NCBI GenBank assembly: GCA_016720825.1
Contig: JADKJV010000006.1
Span: 1 to 64,000, forward strand
DNA from: Chitinophagaceae bacterium
Lineage (GTDB): Bacteria; Bacteroidota; Bacteroidia; Chitinophagales; Chitinophagaceae
DNA length: 64,000 bases
Direction of reading: 5' to 3'
Part shown: piece by piece, positions 1 through 9,780 of the stretch
Position numbering within the stretch: position 1 is the first letter of the stretch
How the letters are laid out: each line of letters opens with the position of its first letter
Program-made: the position numbers and the translations under genes
The notes under the pieces: generated by a model
What the model saw: the letters and a program-made list of their open reading frames with translations, nothing else
What the model was told of the DNA's origin: nothing
The model's database searches: none

Positions 1-1998
1 ACCTATCCCACTGTTCCTATTTACAGCAAGGATATGGGTGCGCTGGCTTGTTTAGCCCAGGTATTGGGACAGGGCAAAAACTCCGTACTCTACCAGCAGT
101 TTGATAAAAAACAAAATGCGCTGAACAGTTCTGCATTCAGCCAAATGACTGAATTAGCCGGTGAGTTTTCTATCCGTATTGTTCCTTCTCCCGGCAAAGC
201 CCTGAGTGATGAACTCGCATTATACCGTGCGGCCCTGGATTCTTTTGAAGCCCGTGGCATTACGGATGATGATATCGCCAAATTCAAAGGTGGTATTGAA
301 GCCCAGCAGATCAACGGACTCCAGAGTGTTTCCGGTAAAGTAAGCCAGCTGGCCCAGTTCCAGACATTCACCGGCAATCCCAATAAGATTTCTGATCTCG
401 TGAAAATGTACACGTCTGTTACCAAAGAGGATGTGCTGCGCGTGTACAACGAGTATATCAAAGGGAAAGGCGCGGTGATCGTCAGCGTGCTCACCAAAAC
501 CATGGATGATAAAATGGTGGCTGCCCCCAATAATTTCAACATTGATTCCACCCAGTACAAAGCACCGGATTATGGTTACAATGGTTTGAAATATGTAAAA
601 GCCAAAGATGCTTTTGACCGTAATAAAACACCGGGAACAGGCCCCAACCCCACGGTGAGAGTGCCCAAGTTCTGGCGGAAAGACAATCCCACCGGCATTA
701 AAATGATTGGCACAGAGAATAACGAGATTCCCACTGTGACCATTGCTATTACAATTCCCGGCGGTCACCTGGCACAAGCCAATGACTTATCCAAAGCCGG
801 TCTCGCCAGCCTGTTTTCTGATATGATGAATGAAGACACGAAAAATTACAGTGCAGAGAAAATGGCTGTTGAATTACAGAAACTCGGCAGTTCCATCAAC
901 ATCGGAAGTACCACAGATGGTATCAGCTATAACGTACAGTGTCTGAAGAAAAACCTGGATGCCACGCTGGCCCTGCTGAAAGAAAGGATGTTCAGTCCCG
1001 ATTTCAAAGAGGCTGCTTTCAACCGCATCAAAAAGCAAACGCTGGAATCTTTCAAACTGGCCAAATCACAGCCTGCTGCTGTAGCTGATGTGGTATTTGC
1101 CAAACTGAATTATGGCCCCAACCATATCCTGGGTATCAGCGAAGATGGAACTGAAGAAACCGTGAAGAATATCACCCTGGATGATATCAAAAACTATTAC
1201 AACAATTACATGACTACCCAGGGTACCAAAGTGGTGATTGTAGGTGATATCAAACAACAGGAAATTGCACCGAAACTGGCTTTCCTCGACCAGCTTCCCA
1301 ATAAAAAAATCATTTTACCCAAAGTGGATCCCGCACCGGTGGTTGATAAAACCAAAGTGTTCATGGTGGATGTTCCCAAAGCGGCACAATCCGAATTCCG
1401 TGTAGGTTATACTACCGGTCTCAAATATGACGGAACCGGTGAATTCTACCGCGCCCGCCTGACCAACTATGCTTTAGGTGGTGATTTCAACAGCCGCCTG
1501 AACCTGAATCTCCGTGAAGATAAAGGCTGGACTTACGGTGCCCGCAGCTCTTTCAGTGCTGATGAGTACACCGGCAATTTCCAGTTCAGTTCCGGTATCC
1601 GCGCCGATGCCACTGACAGTGCACTGGTGGAAGTGATGAAAGAACTGAAGAACTACAACGAAACCGGTATCACGGATAACGAGCTGGCCTTTATGAAGAA
1701 TTCACTCGGCCAGCGTGACGCATTGATGTATGAAACCGGATTCCAGAAAGCCGGCTTTATTGGCCGTATCCTGGATTATAACCTGCCGGCCAATTATATT
1801 GACCAGCAGAACAAGATCCTGGCTGCCATGACCAAGAAAGAAATCACTGCCGTAGCTAAAAAATGGCTTGACCCCGCCAAAATGAATATCCTGCTGGTGG
1901 GCGATAAGGCAAAAATCTACGATGGCGTGAAAAAACTGGGCTACGAAATCATCGAACTCGATGCAGATGGCAAAAAAGTAGACAAAAAAGCCTTCTGA
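1..1998 (+). CDS. M16 family zinc metallopeptidase, 3' part (5' end outside window)
   Basis: The frame is open from base 1, so this is the C-terminal part of a longer gene; the ATG at 34 is internal. About 665 residues are visible. They carry the C-terminal part of one M16 (pitrilysin/insulinase) repeat, then a second repeat beginning near EIPTVTIAITIPGGH (about residue 245), and a last M16 C-terminal domain with the typical LREDKGWTYG stretch. The second repeat has no HxxEH zinc motif in its expected place, as is normal for the structural half of two-repeat M16 enzymes; the catalytic motif would lie upstream of the window. The family cleaves peptides in the periplasm or at the envelope. A strong hairpin terminator follows the stop codon. 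Confidence 0.9.
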   Translation, partial: TYPTVPIYSKDMGALACLAQVLGQGKNSVLYQQFDKKQNALNSSAFSQMTELAGEFSIRIVPSPGKALSDELALYRAALDSFEARGITDDDIAKFKGGIEAQQINGLQSVSGKVSQLAQFQTFTGNPNKISDLVKMYTSVTKEDVLRVYNEYIKGKGAVIVSVLTKTMDDKMVAAPNNFNIDSTQYKAPDYGYNGLKYVKAKDAFDRNKTPGTGPNPTVRVPKFWRKDNPTGIKMIGTENNEIPTVTIAITIPGGHLAQANDLSKAGLASLFSDMMNEDTKNYSAEKMAVELQKLGSSINIGSTTDGISYNVQCLKKNLDATLALLKERMFSPDFKEAAFNRIKKQTLESFKLAKSQPAAVADVVFAKLNYGPNHILGISEDGTEETVKNITLDDIKNYYNNYMTTQGTKVVIVGDIKQQEIAPKLAFLDQLPNKKIILPKVDPAPVVDKTKVFMVDVPKAAQSEFRVGYTTGLKYDGTGEFYRARLTNYALGGDFNSRLNLNLREDKGWTYGARSSFSADEYTGNFQFSSGIRADATDSALVEVMKELKNYNETGITDNELAFMKNSLGQRDALMYETGFQKAGFIGRILDYNLPANYIDQQNKILAAMTKKEITAVAKKWLDPAKMNILLVGDKAKIYDGVKKLGYEIIELDADGKKVDKKAF

Positions 1999-2020
1999 TT
2001 ATACAGAATTTAACATAAAA

Positions 2021-2054
2021 CGCCGTTCCGGTCCCGGGACGGCGTTTTTATTTT
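2021..2054 (+). terminator. Rho-independent terminator after M16 peptidase
   Basis: A 9-bp stem (CGCCGTTCC pairing with GGGACGGCG, one T-G wobble) with a 6-base loop is followed directly by TTTTTATTTT. It lies 22 bases after the peptidase stop and separates it from the caspase-like gene. Confidence 0.85.
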
Positions 2055-2096
2055 ATAGCGCTTCTCAGTACATTAGCAGTAGCTAAACCCACCACC

Positions 2097-3407
2097 ATGA
2101 AAAGGGCGATTCAATCCGTTCTGCTGATCCTGTTTGTTTGTATCCAAACAGGAGGACACAGCCAGATCCTGTATAAGGTCAATTTCCATGACCGCGACTA
2201 TAATAAATATGAAGGCCTGCTGGTATATTTCAACGAGAGCCGGGCCTATATGCGCGTTGCCTATTATATGCCCAAGGACAAATACAATGTGGTAAATGTG
2301 GATTATAAGTCATCAACCGGCTGGTTTCCCGACAGTTCTTCCTATTTTTTCATGACCGGTTCCAATCCAAAGTTCATCACCAAAAAAGACACCGGCCAGT
2401 CATATAACCCGGATTATTTCATCTGGCGGAAAGGCCGTTACGAAAAAAACTATGGCACTCCTTCCACCACGGATGACAAAGCCCTGAAACTGGCCAGTGA
2501 AATACCGGTGGATTCATTTTATCAGCTGGATCCCTACAAAGTTTCTGAAAGTTATCTCCGTAAGTATTTCTGGAGCAATGAAGCTGATTTCTTTGCGCTG
2601 AAAAAACTATGCGGACAGGTAACCACGCCTGTTAATAATACCAACAACACCGGCTCCACCCTGCATTTTGTGATTGTGGCCAATACACAGATTGGTGATA
2701 TCGGCGCCAGTTGCAGTTCCGACCGCGACAAGCTCGACTATGAATTCCGTTCCATGGCTGAAGCCCTGGGAGTTTCCTATAAAAAATATGTGGTGGATGG
2801 CACCAATTTCAAAAAAGCCAACGTACAAAGTACCCTCAATAACCTGCGGCCCGGCGCCAACGACATTGTGGTGTTTGTGTACCGGGGCCATGGTTTCCGC
2901 TGGAATAACCAGACGGATCCCTATCCCATGCTTGACCTGCGGACATCCAGCTATATGAATATTGAAACAAGCACCTCCATCGGCTTAAGTGAAATCTACA
3001 ACACCCTGAATGCAAAAGGCGCCCGGCTGAACATTGTTTTGGGTGATTGCTGCAACAATAACGTGGGCCTGAACCAGATGACCACCACCAGTTTCCTGAA
3101 TACCCAGGCTGACAACAAACCGGATGTAAACAAACTGAAGAAATTATTCATGAATGCCCGCGGCAATGTAATATCCGCTGCTGCACACGCCGGGGAATAT
3201 TCCTGGGCCAATCCTTTCGGGGGATTTTATACATTGAGTTTCATCCAGGCGATGAAAGAGAAGATCAGTTATTTTAATAATGGGAGTTTTAACTGGAATG
3301 ATATCATTGTGTATACGACTAAACTGGCGAAGGATAAATCGTCGCCGACTTTGTGCAGTAACTGTACTTTGCAAACAGGAGTTTATAACGTGACAGTGAC
3401 ATACTAG
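2097..3407 (+). CDS. Exported caspase-family (C14) cysteine peptidase
   Basis: This 436-residue protein has a signal peptide (residues 1-22, ending near GGHSQ), an unrecognised N-terminal region of about 165 residues, and a caspase/metacaspase fold from about residue 190. The strand-His motif YRGHGFR places the catalytic His at 265, and GDCCNNN places the catalytic Cys at 318/319, by analogy with the metacaspase DxCHSG site (Cys319 more likely). Metacaspase-like proteins of this type cleave after basic residues and act in stress or conflict responses, but most bacterial ones are cytoplasmic; export is notable. No toxin, TIR or effector partner domain is visible in the gene or beside it. It is preceded by a terminator, so it probably has its own promoter. 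Confidence 0.8.
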   Translation: MKRAIQSVLLILFVCIQTGGHSQILYKVNFHDRDYNKYEGLLVYFNESRAYMRVAYYMPKDKYNVVNVDYKSSTGWFPDSSSYFFMTGSNPKFITKKDTGQSYNPDYFIWRKGRYEKNYGTPSTTDDKALKLASEIPVDSFYQLDPYKVSESYLRKYFWSNEADFFALKKLCGQVTTPVNNTNNTGSTLHFVIVANTQIGDIGASCSSDRDKLDYEFRSMAEALGVSYKKYVVDGTNFKKANVQSTLNNLRPGANDIVVFVYRGHGFRWNNQTDPYPMLDLRTSSYMNIETSTSIGLSEIYNTLNAKGARLNIVLGDCCNNNVGLNQMTTTSFLNTQADNKPDVNKLKKLFMNARGNVISAAAHAGEYSWANPFGGFYTLSFIQAMKEKISYFNNGSFNWNDIIVYTTKLAKDKSSPTLCSNCTLQTGVYNVTVTY

Positions 3408-3442
3408 AAATGTTGAATGTTGAGTTTTGAATTTTGAATTTT

Positions 3443-3563
3443 AACCACAAAGAGCACAAAGATTAATACACCCGCCTTCGCTTCGCTTCTGCGGGCACGC
3501 AAAGGGCACAAAGGTTAGATTCCTTTGTGCCCTTTGTTATTGTTCTTTGTGTTCTTAGTGGTT
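3443..3563. repeat. ACCACAAAG foldback element, copy 1
   Basis: An imperfect inverted repeat bounded by AACCACAAAG and the inverted end, CTTAGTGGTT. It contains an inner stem (CAAAGGGCACAAAGG with CCTTTGTGCCCTTTG) and a GC-rich insert (CCCGC...GCGGG) in the left arm. It sits between the convergent caspase and RND genes, so it may also end transcription from both sides. Just upstream (3411-3442) is an array of TTGAATxTTGAATTTTGAA words. Four further copies lie at 12240, 19549, 40852 and 42929. Confidence 0.75.
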
Positions 3564-3566
3564 AAA

Positions 3567-6500
3567 TTACGCCTCTTCCACTTTCGGACTCTCCTTCAAT
3601 TTCCCCATCCACACTTTCTTCCCCTGCAATCTCTTCACCAGGTACATAATCCCCACGAAGATGAAGAACAACGGCCCCAGGAATCCAAAGATGGCCACGA
3701 ACTTGGTACCATAGAACCGAACCATCGGCCTTCTTAATCTTTCAGACATCAGGTACATACTTGGTACCATCACCAGTGTCAGGAAGAAAGAGAATATCAA
3801 ACCAAAGATGATTGTCCAGCTCAGGGGACCCCAGAACACCACGCTGTCGCCGCCGAAGAAGATATGCGGGTTGAAATGGGTGAATAAGCCGATGAAATCA
3901 ATATTGAAACCAACTGCCAGCGGTAACAGACCGAGGATGGTAGCTACTGCGGTCAGCAACACAGGAATGATCCTGATCTTACCGGCCTGGATAGCTGCTT
4001 CACGGGTTCTTAATCCGCGGCCACGGAGTTCATCCGTAAATTCTATGAGCAGGATACCGTTTTTAATAACGATACCGGCCAGTCCGACCACACCCACACC
4101 AAGCATGATGGTAGCAATGGTCATACCGGTTAATCCATAACCCAGCAGTACACCGATCACCGAAAAGAATATTTCAGTAATTACAATGAACGGTTTACTC
4201 AAACTGTTGAACTGGAGTACCAGGATCAGGAAGATAATACCCAGGGCAATCAGCATGGCTGTGCCAAGGAAGGCCTGTGTTTCTTTTTCCTGTTCACTCT
4301 GACCGCTCAGTTTAATAGTTACATCCGGTGGTATCTTGGTGCGTGACCTGAAATCTGCAATTTTTTCTGCCAGTTCAGCATTCACCTGGGCAACCATGGT
4401 AGGATCAGGTACATTGCTCTGCAGCTGGATGGTGCGTTTTACATTTTTACGTTTTACACCACCTGTCGTATTGGTATATTCCACTTTGGCTACTGAACTG
4501 AGCGGAATAGATTTCACCTGCATGGTATTCATATCCATGAAGGTGATCCGCATATTCATCAGGTCGGTGATATTGTTACGCATCAGGTCGGTATAGCGTA
4601 CCTGTATTTTGTATTCGTCTTCACCATCTTTGATTTTGCTGGCCTCTTTACCGAATACAGCGGTACGGATTTCCATACCAATCTGCCCGGTGCTGAGTCC
4701 TTCTGTCATCGCGCTTTCGCGGTCCACGCTGATGGTGATTTCGGGATTATTCAGGTCCACATCAGCCTGCAGGTTTTCAATACCATCAATCCGGTTTGTA
4801 TCGAGGTAGTTGCTCAGGTTGGTGGCAACAGCGGCAAGGCTTTCAAAATTATCTCCGCTGATTTCGATATTCACGGGAGGATCGGTGGGCGGGCCATTGT
4901 CTTCTTTGGCTACTTCCACGCTGGCACCGGGGATACCCTGCATGGCATCGCGGATCCTTTCCATATACGGACCAGTGCTCTTACCGCCGCGTTTATCATA
5001 TTCCACAAATGAAATCTGGATACGGCCCAGGTGCGACTGTGTGCTCCGGTTGTTATCACGGGGATTGTTGGCACTCAGCGCCACATTCGCAATTACACTT
5101 TCCACAATACTGCCGGGGGCACCGGGTTTTTCTTTTTCGAGTACTTTCTGCACGCGGTTCTCGAGCACATGGGTAATACTGTCGGTATATTTCACATCCG
5201 TTCCCACCGGCAATTTCAGGTACACGTACACGAAATTGGGGTCACCCGAGGGAAAGAATGTTGATTTATTGCCACGCACAAAAAGCAGTGCGATGGCAAA
5301 AATGAATAAACCAAACAGGGAAATAAACATATACACGGGGCGCTTGCCTACCAGCACCCAGCGAAGGAGTTTTTCATACCGGTTCATCAGCGCAGGCAAT
5401 ACCCTTTTCTGGAATGCATGGATCATGTCATTCAGCACATACGCATTCAGTACCATCAGGCCGCCCATAACGAGCAGGAAATTGGCAAAGCCAGCCATAC
5501 CCATCCCGTGTAATATGACACCAGTAATGATGAAAGTGATAAACCATTTATTCCTGAATACCGCTTTCTTCGGTTTTTCAAATTCTTTTCCTTCCGGTTT
5601 CATAAAGCTTACCGCAAAAACCGGGTTGAATATAAATGCCACGATCAGCGATGCAGCCAGTGTAAGGATCAGGATCGTGGGGAGATAGATCATGAATTTC
5701 CCGATCAGTCCTTTCCAGAACAACAGCGGGAAGAAAGGTGCCAGGGTGGTTGCCGTACCGGCCAGTACGGGAATGAATACCTCACCGGCCGCCTCCTTGG
5801 CACTTCGCACAATCGGGATCTTACCATTATTATATATACGGTGGGTGTTTTCAATCACCACAATCGCATCATCCACGATAATACCCAGTCCGAACAGCAG
5901 CGCAAAGAGCACAATGAAGTTCAGTGTAACGTTTGCGCCAACGATGCTGTCTGCAATCGGCAGGAACAGGAAGGCCACAAACACACTCAACGGCACACTC
6001 AATGCCACAAAGAAGGCATTGCTTACACCCATGAAAAACATCAGGATGATCAGTACCAGGATAAAGCCGATTACGATTGTATTGATCAGCTCGGTGAAAG
6101 ATGTTTTAGTCTGCTTACTCTGATCACCTGTGATTACCACATTCAGGTCGCGGGGGATTTCTTCGTTCTTCTGCATCTCGGCTACGACGGCTTTGATTTT
6201 ATCTGCCGCGTTGATCAGGTTCTCGCCTGCCCTTTTTACAATGTTCAGCGTAACCACATTCTTGCCATCCAGCCGCGCATAGCTTTCTTTATCCTTGATG
6301 GTATCGCGGATCTCAGCAATATCACGGAGGTAAACCGTTGCACCCTGCGCACCGCTTCGCACCACCAGGCCATAGAGGTCATTGGCCGTTTTGAACTGGC
6401 CTTTCACCCTCAGCGTACGTTTCATATTGCCCACTTCAATCAAACCGCCGGTGATATCATTGTTTTCGCGGCTGATGGCATTCTCCACATCGTTGAAGCT

Positions 6501-7136
6501 GATACGGGCTGCAGTCATTTTATAAGGATCCACATTCACCTGGATTTCACGCTCAGGTGCACCTACAATTTCCGCACGGGTGATTTCTGGCAGTTCCTCA
6601 AAATGGTCCTGCATATTATCGGCAAACTCTTTCAGCTTGATGGCATCATAGTCACCACTCACGTTCACAAACATGATGGGGAATTCACTGAAAGCAAATT
6701 CCTGCACATCGGGCTGCGCAGTCAGGTCAGTTGGCAGGTCGGTCTTGGCCTTGTCCACCGCATCTTTTACTTTTTGCTTCGCGATATCCGTTTTCACATC
6801 CGTATCAAACTCTACAACGATCAGGCTGTAATCGGTCTGCGATGTACTCTGTATTTTATTCACGCGGGCGCCGCTGATCCCCTTGAGTTGTTTCTCAATC
6901 GGACGGGTCACCAGGTTTTCGATATCCTTGGGTGAATTACCCACATAAACAGTTGTAATCGAAATCGTGGGGACCACGATATCGGGGAACTGTTCCTTGG
7001 GCATATTATTGAACCGGGTCAGGCCTATCACCGTAATGATGATGGCCAGGATGTAAATCGCTGTCCGGTTATCAATCGCCCAGCTGGTGGGTTTGAATTG
7101 CTTGAATTTGTCCTGTAATCCTTCAAATGCTTTCAT
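3567..7136 (-). CDS. RND efflux pump inner-membrane permease (AcrB/MexB type)
   Basis: This 1189-residue protein is the proton-driven pump of a tripartite efflux system. It has an N-terminal TM1 followed by a large periplasmic porter region (about 60-340), a first block of TM2-6, an added hydrophobic segment in the middle, a second porter region and TM8-12. The TM4 motif GIIVDDAIVVIEN supplies the Asp-Asp pair of the proton relay, and the first porter begins with the usual MPKEQFPDI stretch. It is the last gene of the TetR-TolC-adaptor-pump operon, 45 bp after the adaptor. Drug versus metal specificity cannot be read from the sequence, but the TM4 DD relay favours the hydrophobe/amphiphile (HAE) class over the metal (HME) class. 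Confidence 0.93.
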   Translation of the reverse strand: MKAFEGLQDKFKQFKPTSWAIDNRTAIYILAIIITVIGLTRFNNMPKEQFPDIVVPTISITTVYVGNSPKDIENLVTRPIEKQLKGISGARVNKIQSTSQTDYSLIVVEFDTDVKTDIAKQKVKDAVDKAKTDLPTDLTAQPDVQEFAFSEFPIMFVNVSGDYDAIKLKEFADNMQDHFEELPEITRAEIVGAPEREIQVNVDPYKMTAARISFNDVENAISRENNDITGGLIEVGNMKRTLRVKGQFKTANDLYGLVVRSGAQGATVYLRDIAEIRDTIKDKESYARLDGKNVVTLNIVKRAGENLINAADKIKAVVAEMQKNEEIPRDLNVVITGDQSKQTKTSFTELINTIVIGFILVLIILMFFMGVSNAFFVALSVPLSVFVAFLFLPIADSIVGANVTLNFIVLFALLFGLGIIVDDAIVVIENTHRIYNNGKIPIVRSAKEAAGEVFIPVLAGTATTLAPFFPLLFWKGLIGKFMIYLPTILILTLAASLIVAFIFNPVFAVSFMKPEGKEFEKPKKAVFRNKWFITFIITGVILHGMGMAGFANFLLVMGGLMVLNAYVLNDMIHAFQKRVLPALMNRYEKLLRWVLVGKRPVYMFISLFGLFIFAIALLFVRGNKSTFFPSGDPNFVYVYLKLPVGTDVKYTDSITHVLENRVQKVLEKEKPGAPGSIVESVIANVALSANNPRDNNRSTQSHLGRIQISFVEYDKRGGKSTGPYMERIRDAMQGIPGASVEVAKEDNGPPTDPPVNIEISGDNFESLAAVATNLSNYLDTNRIDGIENLQADVDLNNPEITISVDRESAMTEGLSTGQIGMEIRTAVFGKEASKIKDGEDEYKIQVRYTDLMRNNITDLMNMRITFMDMNTMQVKSIPLSSVAKVEYTNTTGGVKRKNVKRTIQLQSNVPDPTMVAQVNAELAEKIADFRSRTKIPPDVTIKLSGQSEQEKETQAFLGTAMLIALGIIFLILVLQFNSLSKPFIVITEIFFSVIGVLLGYGLTGMTIATIMLGVGVVGLAGIVIKNGILLIEFTDELRGRGLRTREAAIQAGKIRIIPVLLTAVATILGLLPLAVGFNIDFIGLFTHFNPHIFFGGDSVVFWGPLSWTIIFGLIFSFFLTLVMVPSMYLMSERLRRPMVRFYGTKFVAIFGFLGPLFFIFVGIMYLVKRLQGKKVWMGKLKESPKVEEA

Positions 7137-7181
7137 CGGAAATAATTATTTCACGGTAATAAGTTGGTTTCAGTCTCTGCA

Positions 7182-8405
7182 TTAATTAGTCACGGTAGTG
7201 GTCACCGACTGACCATCATATACGATCTGGTAACCTTCACTAATAAACATATCGCCACCGCTGAGTCCGGATTTGATTTCAATATATCCGTCATACACTT
7301 CGCCTACAGTCACATTCCTTTTACGGGCAATCATTTTGGTGCCGTTCTTTTCAATCACATAGATGTATTTGCCTTTTTCATCCGACTGCACCACGTTTAC
7401 GGGAACAGTTACCGCACCTTTCACTGCATAATCCAGGATTTTCATGGTGGCTGTCAGGTTGGGTTTCAGCAGCGGATTGCTGGGCAGGAGGGCTTCCGTC
7501 AGGAAAGAGCGTGTTTGCGGGTTGATAGAAGCACCCACCACACTGATCTTTGAAGCAAAAGGCACATCAGATACATTGGGAACAACAACCAGTACAGAAT
7601 CCCCTTTCTTCACACGGGAAACATAGTTATCGGGAACATTAGTAACAATTTTCAGTTTGGAACCGTTTACAATTTTAATACCTGCACCGGGTGTGGCTGC
7701 AGTCTGGGGTGAAAAGAATTCACCGGGCTTCACGTGCATTTCATCAATCACACCGCTGATCTCTGCATATACGTTTGTCATGCGTACAGATTCCTGCGCC
7801 TGGTTAACCTGTGACTGTGCCGCACGTACCTGGCTTTGCAGGGCATCCACATCTGCTTTGGCATTGATCACCTGGATTTCGGCACCAATATTCTGTTTCC
7901 AGAGATTCTGGTAACGCTCATATACGGTTTGCGCCTGTGCAAGCCTGGTGTTCAGTACACTCACCTGCTGTTGTGCAGCAATGACAGACTGCCTGGGAAT
8001 TGCATCATCCAGTTTTACAACGAGCTGGCCTTTGCTTACTTTATCACCTGCTTTTACGTAAACAGATTTCACGAGACCACCCATACCGGAGGGCGCTACA
8101 TAAGCCATACCGTCGGCATCAATCTTACCCTGCAACTCGATGTAGTGCGAAAAATCGCGCGTGCGGATTGTGTCAATACTAACGAGTCGCTGGATCTGCC
8201 TGGCCGCTTCGGGATCAGCATCCATGATTTTCTTTTCCACGCCGCGGATCTGGTCATCCAGCTTGGTTTTGTCTTTTTTCAGTTTCTCAAGTTCTGTTTT
8301 GAGATCTGTCAGTTCCCCTTTTTTGTCTTTGGCACCTTTACCACAGGCCACAATCAGGGCCGAGAGCAAAAAGATGGCTGTAATTCCTGTAATCAGTTTT
8401 TTCAT
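7182..8405 (-). CDS. RND periplasmic adaptor (membrane fusion) lipoprotein
   Basis: The 407-residue adaptor starts at the ATG at 8405; the open frame runs further upstream but residues before this Met are not signal-like. It begins with a lipoprotein signal whose lipobox ends at Cys21 (LIVAC). A Lys/Glu-rich coiled coil follows (about 25-65), then a lipoyl/barrel-sandwich half (AYVAPSGMGGLVKSVYVKAG), an alpha-helical hairpin with heptads (about 125-205), the second lipoyl half, and beta-barrel and membrane-proximal domains. It joins the pump to TolC. It begins 31 bp after the TolC gene. The coiled coil ahead of the first lipoyl half is an addition to the usual adaptor layout. Confidence 0.92.
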   Translation of the reverse strand: MKKLITGITAIFLLSALIVACGKGAKDKKGELTDLKTELEKLKKDKTKLDDQIRGVEKKIMDADPEAARQIQRLVSIDTIRTRDFSHYIELQGKIDADGMAYVAPSGMGGLVKSVYVKAGDKVSKGQLVVKLDDAIPRQSVIAAQQQVSVLNTRLAQAQTVYERYQNLWKQNIGAEIQVINAKADVDALQSQVRAAQSQVNQAQESVRMTNVYAEISGVIDEMHVKPGEFFSPQTAATPGAGIKIVNGSKLKIVTNVPDNYVSRVKKGDSVLVVVPNVSDVPFASKISVVGASINPQTRSFLTEALLPSNPLLKPNLTATMKILDYAVKGAVTVPVNVVQSDEKGKYIYVIEKNGTKMIARKRNVTVGEVYDGYIEIKSGLSGGDMFISEGYQIVYDGQSVTTTVTN

Positions 8406-8436
8406 ATTCTCAGTTTTACGCTTGTCGGAGTTTGAT

Positions 8437-9780
8437 TTATAATTTACCAGTGGCTTTCTGGAAGTCCACTTTGGCAATAATGGCATCATACAATGCCGTG
8501 ATATAATTGGTTTGTGCTGCTTTCAGGTCAGTTTGGGCTGCCGTGATTTCAGTTTGTGAACCCAGGCCCATTTCATATTTCTTTTTGGTTTGCTGGTACA
8601 CGGATTCTGCCAGTTCCATATTCCGGCGCTGGTAATCCATATTGGTGATCGCTGTATGGAAATTATTCCGGGCCTGTTCAATTTCATAATTGATGTTCAG
8701 CTCCATCGCTGTGCGGTTGTTCATATCCTGGTTCAGTTCATACCGTGCTTTCTGGATACGTGCATTGGCTGCACCACCGCTGAAAATGGGTATGTTGATA
8801 CGCATGGAGATGGCAGAGATGTCAAACCATTCACCGCTGAAGAAATCAAATTTATTCCGCTGAGCGTTTTTGTTATAGTATGCATTCAGCGACACCGTCG
8901 GCAGTTTGCTCAGTTTGTAACGGCGGATATTGTATTCACGCAGTTTGATACCGATACTCAGTGCCTGGTAATCCAGTCTGTCAGAAAATTTAAATGTACC
9001 GGGATCAAGCGCTGTTTCCTTGATCTGGCTGTCGGATATGGTATCCGTCAGCACCAGTTTTTCTGCCACCGGCATGCCCATCAGCACTTTCAGTCCGAGG
9101 TAACCGTTGCCGATCATGTTTTCCGTCCTGGTTTTTTCAGAACTCAGGTTGGCCAGTGCTACGGTCAGCTTATCTACATCCAGTTTTTCGGCAAAACCGT
9201 TTTTATAAATCTCGCGGGTATCATGCTGCAGTTTTTCCAGGCGGCTGATATTCGCATCGAGGAGTTCCATTTGCTTACGGCTCACCACCAGCTGGTAATA
9301 AATTTTGGTGATGTTGGCTCGCACGGCTTCTTTGGTAATTTCCATGGACTTGTTTCTGAATTCCAGGGAAGAGGCCTTGGCCTGTAATCCGACAAACACC
9401 TGTCCGTCGAATAACAACTGGTTTAATTCAACACCATAGCTGGCATTCCATTTTGTACCGAATGCGATTTTCTGGAAAGTACCGGCTGTACCGCCGAAAA
9501 ATTCAGCGGGTACCAGGCTGACCGGGAGTTTAGCGTTGTACGTGGTTGACAGGCTTCCGTTGATAGACGGGAAGGCTGCTGCGGTGATTTCCTTATTGGT
9601 CTGCTGCTGGATCTGGTAATCGAGCAAAGCATTTTTCACCTGCACATTGTTTTTCTCTGCGTAGGCAATGGCCTGCTTCAGCGAGAATTCGTGTATACCA
9701 ATACTGTCCTGCGCCGCGGCCAAACCGGGGAGTGCTGCCAGCAGGAATATGGCACATGTCAGTTTACTGCTTCTTTTCAT
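8437..9780 (-). CDS. TolC-family outer-membrane efflux protein
   Basis: The 447-residue protein has a signal peptide (1-23, ending AAAQ) and two OEP repeats, each with the long helical content and heptad spacing of TolC; the second repeat ends with LGSQTEITAAQTDLKAAQTNY, a typical TolC C-terminal helix. It forms the outer-membrane duct of the efflux system. Its start codon overlaps the 3' end of the TetR gene by 17 bp, and the adaptor follows 31 bp downstream, so translation is probably coupled. Confidence 0.92.
   Translation of the reverse strand: MKRSSKLTCAIFLLAALPGLAAAQDSIGIHEFSLKQAIAYAEKNNVQVKNALLDYQIQQQTNKEITAAAFPSINGSLSTTYNAKLPVSLVPAEFFGGTAGTFQKIAFGTKWNASYGVELNQLLFDGQVFVGLQAKASSLEFRNKSMEITKEAVRANITKIYYQLVVSRKQMELLDANISRLEKLQHDTREIYKNGFAEKLDVDKLTVALANLSSEKTRTENMIGNGYLGLKVLMGMPVAEKLVLTDTISDSQIKETALDPGTFKFSDRLDYQALSIGIKLREYNIRRYKLSKLPTVSLNAYYNKNAQRNKFDFFSGEWFDISAISMRINIPIFSGGAANARIQKARYELNQDMNNRTAMELNINYEIEQARNNFHTAITNMDYQRRNMELAESVYQQTKKKYEMGLGSQTEITAAQTDLKAAQTNYITALYDAIIAKVDFQKATGKL

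Noticed and set aside
5841..6935. A 364-residue plus-strand open frame opposite the RND pump gene
   Set aside because: It is antisense to a clearly recognised pump gene, rich in His/Cys/Ile from reversed codons, with no domain of its own.
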